Positions 1 through 4,596 of a stretch of DNA of 6,408 nt are shown here, in pieces (the first letter of the stretch is position 1; every line of letters begins with the position of its first letter). Source of the DNA: an uncultured Asticcacaulis sp. (lineage in GTDB: Bacteria; Pseudomonadota; Alphaproteobacteria; Caulobacterales; Caulobacteraceae). The translations under genes and the position numbers were made by a program. Location: positions 1 through 6,408 of the forward strand of contig CAMLPZ010000248.1 of the NCBI GenBank assembly GCA_946482045.1. Direction: 5' to 3'. The notes under the pieces are model-generated. The model ran no database searches. It was not told where the DNA came from and worked only from the letters and a program-made list of their open reading frames with translations.

Positions 1-2442
1 ACCGAAGCCAAGGTGACGGCCGAGTTCCACAAGTTCCTGATGTCGGACCAGCTCTATCGCGGCTCCAAGCCCGTCATGTGGTCGCCGGTCGAGCGCACGG
101 CCCTGGCCGATGCCGAGGTCGAATACCACCCGCACGTCTCACCGACCATCTGGGTCCGCTTCCCCGTCGCCAACGCCACGACCTCTTCGGTCCTCGGTGA
201 TTCGGCCGAAGAGGCCGATGAGTTGAACGCCATCATGAGCGACACCTCGGTCGTCATCTGGACGACCACACCGTGGACCATCCCCGCCAACCGCGCCGTC
301 TCCTTCAACCCCAAGGTCGCCTATTCCGTCTGGCAGATCACGGCAATGAAGACCGAGGAAGAGCTGGGCTTCGCGCCATGGGCCAGGCCCGGCGACAAAC
401 TGATCCTGGCCGACAAGCTGGCCGAGGACGTGCTGAAGGCCGCCAATGCCACCGCCTGGGACAAGCTGATCGACCTGCCGCCGACCGTGCTTGCCGGTTT
501 GGAACTCAAGCACCCGCTGGCCGCGCTTGACGCCGGCTACGGCTTCGAGGTGCCGATGCTGGCCGGCGACCACGTCACCGACGATGCCGGTACCGGCTTT
601 GTGCATACGGCGCCGGGTCACGGTGCCGACGACTATATTGTCTGGCTGTCGTCCGGACGGTCGCTCGACACCATTCCCGACACGGTCGATCCCGATGGCG
701 CCTATTACCCGCATGTGCCGCTGTTTGGCGGGCTTAAGGTGCTGGAAACCGAAGGCAAGAAGGCCGGCAAGTTCGGCGAGGCCAATGGCGCGGTCATGAC
801 TAAGCTGATCGAAGCCGGCAACCTGCTGGCGCGCGGCCGGGTCGAACATTCGTATCCGCATTCGTGGCGTTCCAAGGCCCCGGTCATCTTCCGCAATACG
901 CCGCAGTGGTTTATCCGCATGGATGGTGAAGCAGGTCTGCGTGACAAGGCCAGCGTCGCTATCAACCTGACAAAGTTCTTCCCGGATTCGGGCCGTAACC
1001 GCATCGGCTCTATGGTCGAAAGCCGCCCGGACTGGCTGATCAGCCGCCAGCGCAACTGGGGCACGCCCCTGGCCATGTTCGTCGATAAGACGACCGGCCA
1101 GCCGCTCAAGGACGAAGCGGTCAACGCCCGGATCATCGAATACATCCGCGAAGGCGGTGCCGATGCCTGGTTCACCCGGCCCGACACCGATTTCCTCGGC
1201 AACGACTACGATCCGGCCAATTACGAAAAGATCACCGACATCCTCGATGTCTGGTTCGATTCCGGCTGTACGCACGCCTTCACCATCGAAGGCCGCGCCG
1301 ACAGCCACTGGCCGGCCGACCTCTATCTTGAAGGCTCGGACCAGCACCGCGGCTGGTTCCAGTCGTCGCTTCTGGAAAGCTGCGGCACACGCGGCCGCGC
1401 GCCCTATGAGGCGGTCCTGACCCACGGTTTCGTCCTCGACGAACAAGGCGAGAAGATGTCGAAGTCCAAGGGCAATGTCGTTGCCCCGCAGGACATCGCC
1501 AAGGAATCGGGCGTGGAAATCCTGCGCCTGTGGGTCGCGCTGTCGGACTATTCCGAAGACCTGCGCATCGGCAAGCAGATCATCCAGACGACCGTCGACG
1601 CCTATCGCAAGCTGCGCAACACCGTGCGCTACCTGCTGGGTGCGCTGAATGGCTATACGGACGCCGAAGCCGTCGAGTACTCGGACATGCCGTCGCTGGA
1701 GCGCTATATCCTGCATGAGGTCCACCGCCTAGACACCCAGGTGCGCGACGCCTATGCGCGCTATGATTTCGCCGATGTCATCCGTCCGGTCAGCGACTTC
1801 TGCTCGCAGACCCTGTCCGCGCTCTATTTTGATATCCGCAAGGACTGCCTGTACTGCGACAAGCCTTCGGACAAGAAGCGCCGCGCCGCTCGTACCGTGA
1901 TGAACATCCTGTTCGACCGCCTGACACTGTGGCTGGGGCCGATCATGACCTTCACTATGGAAGAGGCGTGGGCCAGCCGCAATCCGGACGGCCAACAGAA
2001 CCTGTTCCGTGTGCTGGAAGCCGCCCCAGAGGGCTGGATCAACACGGCCGAGGCCAATCGCTGGAACCGGATTGAAACGGTCCTCGGGGTGGTGACCGCC
2101 TCACTCGAAGGCAAGCGCCGCGACAAGGTCATCGGTTCTGCGCTGGAAGCCGCCCCCACTGTCTACATCGCCGACAACAGCCTGCTTGAAGCGTTCGAAG
2201 GCATCGACGCCGCCGAGGTCTTCCGCACGTCGCAAGCGACGCTTACCTACGAAACCGCGCCGGAAGACGCCTTCCGCCTGGACGGTGTCAATATGGTCGC
2301 GGTCGGCTTTGCCCTGGCCAAGGGCAACAAGTGTCAGCGCTCCTGGCGCATCCTGCCGGAGGTCGGCAGCGATCCGCGCTATCCGGACCTGTCCTTGCGC
2401 GACGCCGAAGCCGTCGCCGAATGGGACGCCCAGAATGGGTGA
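1..2442 (+). CDS. ileS: Isoleucyl-tRNA synthetase, 5'-truncated by window edge
   Basis: This cytoplasmic class I synthetase charges tRNA-Ile with isoleucine and edits misactivated valine. The frame is open from base 1, giving 813 residues; roughly 150-170 N-terminal residues, including the HIGH motif, lie upstream of the window (estimate against the E. coli enzyme). Visible in order (numbered from base 1): CP1 editing-domain signatures WTTTPWTIPAN (87-97) and GTGFVHTAPGHGADDY (197-212); DWLISRQRNWGTP (344-356); DVWFDSG (416-422); LEGSDQHRGWF (443-453); the catalytic KMSKS loop (485-489); then a helical anticodon-binding domain. The C-terminal zinc-binding region is present but degenerate: the usual C-x2-C...C-x2-C appears as C778-x2-S781...S798-x2-D801, while the surrounding K, W, VG and R positions are kept. 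The Met codon or GTG near base 13 is not the true start. lspA overlaps its last codons. Identification is secure; the editing and KMSKS motifs exclude ValRS or LeuRS in my judgement. Confidence 0.97.
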   Translation, partial: TEAKVTAEFHKFLMSDQLYRGSKPVMWSPVERTALADAEVEYHPHVSPTIWVRFPVANATTSSVLGDSAEEADELNAIMSDTSVVIWTTTPWTIPANRAVSFNPKVAYSVWQITAMKTEEELGFAPWARPGDKLILADKLAEDVLKAANATAWDKLIDLPPTVLAGLELKHPLAALDAGYGFEVPMLAGDHVTDDAGTGFVHTAPGHGADDYIVWLSSGRSLDTIPDTVDPDGAYYPHVPLFGGLKVLETEGKKAGKFGEANGAVMTKLIEAGNLLARGRVEHSYPHSWRSKAPVIFRNTPQWFIRMDGEAGLRDKASVAINLTKFFPDSGRNRIGSMVESRPDWLISRQRNWGTPLAMFVDKTTGQPLKDEAVNARIIEYIREGGADAWFTRPDTDFLGNDYDPANYEKITDILDVWFDSGCTHAFTIEGRADSHWPADLYLEGSDQHRGWFQSSLLESCGTRGRAPYEAVLTHGFVLDEQGEKMSKSKGNVVAPQDIAKESGVEILRLWVALSDYSEDLRIGKQIIQTTVDAYRKLRNTVRYLLGALNGYTDAEAVEYSDMPSLERYILHEVHRLDTQVRDAYARYDFADVIRPVSDFCSQTLSALYFDIRKDCLYCDKPSDKKRRAARTVMNILFDRLTLWLGPIMTFTMEEAWASRNPDGQQNLFRVLEAAPEGWINTAEANRWNRIETVLGVVTASLEGKRRDKVIGSALEAAPTVYIADNSLLEAFEGIDAAEVFRTSQATLTYETAPEDAFRLDGVNMVAVGFALAKGNKCQRSWRILPEVGSDPRYPDLSLRDAEAVAEWDAQNG
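2435..2442 (+). other. ileS/lspA stop-start overlap (ATGGGTGA)
   Basis: The lspA ATG lies five bases before the ileS TGA, so the two genes share eight bases in different frames. No Shine-Dalgarno-like sequence precedes the lspA start at a normal distance. Together these suggest that ribosomes finishing ileS re-initiate on lspA, tying the two proteins' synthesis together. The overlap is seen directly; the coupling is inferred. Confidence 0.7.
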
Positions 2443-2977
2443 GTTAATAGCGTCGCTTAAAGCCGCCTGGCGCGCCCCTGTGACGCGCCTTGGCCTGATG
2501 TGCCTGGGCCTGGGCCTGCTAATTGTCGTGCTCGACCAGGCAACAAAGGCGTGGATGCTGTACGGATTGCGACTGGAAAACGGTCCGGTCAAGATTTTGC
2601 CCTTCTTTTCCTTCACCCTGGTGCACAACACGGGCATGAGCTTCGGCCTGCTGGGCGGGTCGGCGTTCGGACGCTGGTTCTTGACGCTGTTCCAGCTTAG
2701 CGCCGGAATAGGTTTGGGCTTCCTGACGCTCAAGCAGGTGCAGCGCCTTCCGGCCATTGCACTTTGCCTGATCGCAGGTGGCGCAATAGGGAACGTTATC
2801 GACCGCATCCGGTTCGGATTTGTGGTCGATTTCCTTGATTTTTCGGGGACGAACATCTTCCCATGGGTGTTCAACGTCGCCGACAGCGCCATCTGCATCG
2901 GCGTAGCCCTTCTGGCCTGGCACTTCCTCAAGTCCGAGGACAATGCCAAGGCTCCGGCCTCCGGTCCTGACGCCTGA
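2435..2977 (+). CDS. lspA: Lipoprotein signal peptidase (signal peptidase II)
   Basis: This inner-membrane aspartyl protease removes the signal peptide of diacylglyceryl-modified prolipoproteins just before the lipobox cysteine. The 180 residues match the usual family length of about 160-180. Signature regions: LDQATK (33-38, with conserved D34), HNTGMSFG (64-71), AGGAIGNVIDR (114-124, catalytic D123) and FNVADSAICIG (146-156, catalytic D150). About four hydrophobic membrane segments are seen, near 18-34, 71-98, 105-121 and 147-164, and the C-terminal tail is hydrophilic and Ala/Pro-rich. I chose the ATG at 2435 because it overlaps the ileS stop (ATGGGTGA) and gives a normal N-terminus; there is no good Shine-Dalgarno, which fits translational coupling to ileS. 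The next Met (residue 22) would cut into the first membrane segment. The ileS-lspA adjacency is conserved across many bacteria. The downstream gene encodes a lipoprotein that should be one of its substrates. Confidence 0.96.
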   Translation: MGELIASLKAAWRAPVTRLGLMCLGLGLLIVVLDQATKAWMLYGLRLENGPVKILPFFSFTLVHNTGMSFGLLGGSAFGRWFLTLFQLSAGIGLGFLTLKQVQRLPAIALCLIAGGAIGNVIDRIRFGFVVDFLDFSGTNIFPWVFNVADSAICIGVALLAWHFLKSEDNAKAPASGPDA

Positions 2978-2987
2978 ATAAGGGCGC

Positions 2988-3016
2988 TTGGCAGGTGGTG
3001 ACAAACGCAGTACACA
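2988..3016 (+). promoter_or_regulatory. Weak candidate promoter before the BamF-like gene
   Basis: TTGGCA (2988-2993, five of six matches to TTGACA) is followed 17 bases later by TACACA (3011-3016, only three of six matches to TATAAT). A start site would fall near 3022-3024, inside the palindrome at 3020-3034. The gene may instead be transcribed from upstream with ileS-lspA, since the gap is only 76 bases. The poor -10 box makes this tentative. Confidence 0.25.
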
Positions 3017-3019
3017 TCT

Positions 3020-3034
3020 CTGTCCGCCGGACAG
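3020..3034. repeat. 15-base perfect palindrome upstream of the BamF-like gene
   Basis: CTGTCCG and CGGACAG are perfect inverted 7-base arms around one central C. As RNA it could form a 6-bp stem with a GCC triloop; as DNA its symmetry is that of a small operator. It ends 8 bases before the GGAG ribosome binding site and 19 bases before the start codon, so either a repressor site or a translation-modulating hairpin is possible. There is no T-tract, so it is not an intrinsic terminator. Confidence 0.6.
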
Positions 3035-3042
3035 GGGAATTT

Positions 3043-3046
3043 GGAG
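3043..3046 (+). promoter_or_regulatory. Ribosome binding site deciding the BamF-like start
   Basis: GGAG lies seven bases before the ATG at 3054. It supports this start over the in-frame TTG at 2988, which would add 22 residues in front of an otherwise perfect lipoprotein signal peptide. Confidence 0.8.
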
Positions 3047-3053
3047 CGAATTG

Positions 3054-3614
3054 ATGAAGTCGGTAAAGATCGCGGGTTTGGTGGTTTTGGCAGGGTTTGC
3101 CCTGTCGGGGTGCGAGTCGACCCGTAACGCGCTGGGCCTCAACAAGGTCGTGCCCGACGAATTCCGCGTCGTGACCAAGGCTCCGCTGGTCGTGCCGCCG
3201 AACTTTGCCCTGCGTCCGCCTGCGCCGGGTGAGCCGCGTCCTCAGGAACTGCAACCCGACAGCGTGGCCCGTCAGGCGCTCCTGGGTGAACGCGACGCCG
3301 TCAGCCGCACCCAGGGCGAACAGCTCTTCGTCGCCCAGGCCGGCGCCGACAAGGCCGATCCGCTGGCCCGCTATGTCGTTGACGATGAATTCGGCGACCT
3401 TGCCTATAAGGACACAAGCTTTGCCGACAAGGTGCTGTTCTGGCGCAAGCCGGACGCGCCGACGGCGCCTGCCAATACCAATGCGCAACTGGCGTCCGAA
3501 GCGACGCCAGTCGATGCCGAAGCCGAAAAGGCCCGCCTGACGGCGTTGACCGGCGACCAGCCGATCATCATCGCCCAAAAGAAAGACCAGAAGTTCAAAC
3601 TGCCGGGCCTCTAA
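3054..3614 (+). CDS. bamF: DUF3035 / BamF-like outer-membrane lipoprotein
   Basis: This 186-residue lipoprotein is a likely accessory of the BAM complex, which folds beta-barrel proteins into the outer membrane. It starts with a lipoprotein signal peptide: basic MKSVK, a hydrophobic core and the lipobox LSGC, so LspA should cleave before Cys20. The mature protein starts C-E-S, with no Asp at +2 that would argue for inner-membrane retention. The family hallmark is the proline-rich stretch at 34-63 (PDEFRVVTKAPLVVPPNFAL followed by RPPAPGEPRP), which resembles the extended N-terminal segment of BamC. Next come an Ala/Gln-rich predicted helical stretch, an acidic segment (103-128), an Ala/Pro/Thr-rich linker (133-156), and a short basic C-terminus ending KLPGL, typical of this family. 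No enzymatic motif is seen. I recall DUF3035 being linked to BamF of Caulobacter; the gene symbol rests on that family link rather than on a sequence comparison. It follows lspA by 76 bases and is closed by an intrinsic terminator. Confidence 0.85.
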   Translation: MKSVKIAGLVVLAGFALSGCESTRNALGLNKVVPDEFRVVTKAPLVVPPNFALRPPAPGEPRPQELQPDSVARQALLGERDAVSRTQGEQLFVAQAGADKADPLARYVVDDEFGDLAYKDTSFADKVLFWRKPDAPTAPANTNAQLASEATPVDAEAEKARLTALTGDQPIIIAQKKDQKFKLPGL

Positions 3615-3641
3615 ACCCGGACTACAGTCCCAAAAGTATCG

Positions 3642-3668
3642 AGGCGTTCCATTCGGAACGCCTTTTTT
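3642..3668 (+). terminator. Strong intrinsic terminator after the BamF-like gene
   Basis: The arms AGGCGTTCC (3642-3650) and GGAACGCCT (3655-3663) pair perfectly around an ATTC tetraloop, followed directly by a run of six T (3663-3668). It lies 27 bases after the stop codon and should end the ileS-lspA-bamF transcript. Only 28 bases separate it from the methyltransferase start codon. Confidence 0.93.
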
Positions 3669-3686
3669 CTTAAACGCGTCAATGCT

Positions 3687-3691
3687 GGAGG
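3687..3691 (+). promoter_or_regulatory. Ribosome binding site deciding the methyltransferase start
   Basis: GGAGG lies five bases before the ATG at 3697. The in-frame ATG at 3682 precedes this site and would add five residues (MLEDK, two of them acidic) to the front of a signal peptide, so 3697 is the better start. Confidence 0.8.
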
Positions 3692-3696
3692 ATAAG

Positions 3697-4464
3697 ATGA
3701 AGCTGAAATCCCTGTTCGCGGTATCCGTGTTCCTGATGGCGCCGCTGGCCCTGCCCGCCCTGGCCTCTCCGGCCGCCGACTGCGCCAAGCAGACGCTGGA
3801 ACAGCGCGTCGATGGCGCCCTGGCAGCCGCCGACCGTCCCGCCGACCAGCGCGAGCGCGACGCGGTCCGCAAGGCCGAAGTCACCTTCCTGCTGTCGCAC
3901 GTCAAGCCGGGTGACCGCGTGCTCGATATCGGCGCAGGCCAGGGCTACGTCTCGTGGCTCTTGTCTTCCGCTGTGTGCAACGGCCATGTCGATTCGCAGA
4001 ATCCGCAGGGCTGGGTCGACTATTACAAGATGGGGCCGGCGCGCGACGCCATGGTGGCGGCGCGTAAGAATATCGGCCTGGTGACGGCCGATTTCGACAA
4101 GATCCCCGTCCCCGCCAAACCCTATGACGTCATCTTCATGGGCATGGTCTATCACGACACCTACAACGAAAAAGACCACGATACGGCGAAGCTCACGGCC
4201 TCGCTGAAGTCGCTTCTGAAGCCGGGCGGTCTGGTTGTCATCACCGACCACGATACAGCCGCCGGCAAGGGCGCGACCGAGACCAACACCACCCACCGCA
4301 TTGAAAAGGCGCAGGTTCTGGCTGATTTTAAGGCGGCCGGCTTTACGGTTGCCGAGGACAGCGCTGTGCTGGCCAATGCCGGCGACGACCACACCAAGAA
4401 CGTCTTCGATCCGGCGATCCGCGGCAAGACGGACCGGATGGCCCTGGTCTTCCGCAAGCCATAA
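3697..4464 (+). CDS. Exported class I SAM-dependent methyltransferase (COG4798 type)
   Basis: This 255-residue predicted methyltransferase has an unknown substrate. The N-terminus is a Sec signal peptide: basic MKLK, a hydrophobic core to about residue 19 and ALA|SP, so cleavage after A23 is expected and the enzyme should act in the periplasm. The Rossmann-type SAM-binding motif I is intact: LDIGAGQGY (76-84). Further class I landmarks are YDVIFMGMVYHDTY (143-156, motif IV region), LLKPGGLVVITDHD (173-186) and HRIEKAQVLADFKAAGF (200-216). The C-terminal block 229-255, with GDDHTKNVF and RGKTDRMALVFRKP, is characteristic of the COG4798 predicted methyltransferases as I remember them. The mature chain has exactly two cysteines, C29 and C94, which could form a disulfide. 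The gene sits alone between a terminator and a palindromic repeat, with no partner gene. It has no visible promoter of its own, as only 28 bases separate it from the terminator, so transcription may start within the end of bamF or rely on read-through. Family is confident; function unknown. Confidence 0.88.
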   Translation: MKLKSLFAVSVFLMAPLALPALASPAADCAKQTLEQRVDGALAAADRPADQRERDAVRKAEVTFLLSHVKPGDRVLDIGAGQGYVSWLLSSAVCNGHVDSQNPQGWVDYYKMGPARDAMVAARKNIGLVTADFDKIPVPAKPYDVIFMGMVYHDTYNEKDHDTAKLTASLKSLLKPGGLVVITDHDTAAGKGATETNTTHRIEKAQVLADFKAAGFTVAEDSAVLANAGDDHTKNVFDPAIRGKTDRMALVFRKP

Positions 4465-4580
4465 GATTCGACCACGAACCACACGAACCGACGCAAGCGC
4501 CGTCACGAACATTGAATCTCTGTGTTCGTGTTTGTTCGTGTCGTTCGTGGTTAAACCCTTGCTGACACTCAAGCCGACTC
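4465..4580. promoter_or_regulatory. Three GANTC (CcrM-type methylation) sites before mutL
   Basis: GATTC (4465-4469), GAATC (4514-4518) and GACTC (4576-4580) all lie in the 132-base gap before mutL. The first is next to the methyltransferase stop, the second is in the loop of the palindrome, and the third is between the proposed -35 and -10 boxes of mutL. In Caulobacter, CcrM methylates GANTC and GcrA activates promoters at such sites. The sites are seen; regulation is inferred. Confidence 0.4.
4471..4551. repeat. Imperfect palindrome of CACGAAC/GTTCGTG units
   Basis: The outer arms, 4471-4488 and 4534-4551, pair at 17 of 18 positions. An inner stem, CACGAACA (4504-4511) with TGTTCGTG (4523-4530), closes an 11-base loop. 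The heptamer CACGAAC occurs three times (4473, 4482, 4504) and its complement GTTCGTG three times (4524, 4534, 4543). The internal loop is lopsided: 15 bases on the left, 3 on the right. The element starts six bases after the methyltransferase stop and ends 11 bases before the mutL -35 box. There is no T-tract, so it is not a classical terminator. Similar elements, read as Thr-Thr-Asn-His-Thr-Asn when translated, recur between genes in many GC-rich bacteria (recollection, not searched). It could stabilise the 3' end of the upstream mRNA or be a mobile intergenic repeat. Confidence 0.85.
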
Positions 4581-4590
4581 CGGCTATTCT
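4562..4590 (+). promoter_or_regulatory. Sigma-70-like promoter of mutL, probably leaderless
   Basis: CTGACA (4562-4567, five of six matches to TTGACA) and TATTCT (4585-4590, four of six matches) are separated by exactly 17 bases. The -10 box overlaps GCTA, as in the Caulobacter housekeeping consensus GCTANAWC. Initiation seven bases past the -10 box would be at 4597, the A of the mutL start codon, and no Shine-Dalgarno exists before that codon. Both facts point to a leaderless mRNA. Confidence 0.6.
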
Positions 4591-4596
4591 GCCGCG

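Noticed and set aside
139..1725. A 528-codon open frame on the minus strand opposite ileS
   Set aside because: It lies wholly opposite a clearly conserved ileS with all synthetase motifs. Long antisense frames are expected in GC-rich coding DNA, and the translation shows no recognisable domain.
2101..3015. A 304-codon minus-strand frame opposite the ileS end and lspA
   Set aside because: Both + strand genes here carry catalytic motifs in the correct frames; the antisense translation has no family resemblance.
2988..3053. An N-terminally extended BamF-like start at the TTG at 2988
   Set aside because: The 22 extra residues would bury the lipoprotein signal peptide, and GGAG is correctly spaced for the ATG at 3054.
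3603..3620. A short hairpin CCGGG...CCCGG over the bamF stop codon
   Set aside because: It has only five base pairs with an eight-base loop and no T-tract; the much stronger hairpin at 3642-3668 explains termination.
4524..4537. GTTC-N6-GTTC upstream of mutL as an alphaproteobacterial LexA (SOS) box
   Set aside because: The alphaproteobacterial LexA box is GTTC-N7-GTTC. The spacings here are 6 and 5, and the repeats are explained by the CACGAAC/GTTCGTG palindrome. No GTTC or GAAC pair in the gap has a spacing of 7.
4471..4551. The three-plus-three heptamers as a CRISPR array or iteron origin
   Set aside because: Half the units are inverted, the units are only seven bases, there are no spacers of constant length, and no cas or replication gene is nearby.
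4471..4554. The CACGAAC palindrome as an intrinsic terminator of the methyltransferase gene
   Set aside because: The right arm is followed by TTAAACCC, not a T-tract, and the stem is interrupted by an asymmetric internal loop. It may still shape the 3' end, but it is not a standard terminator.
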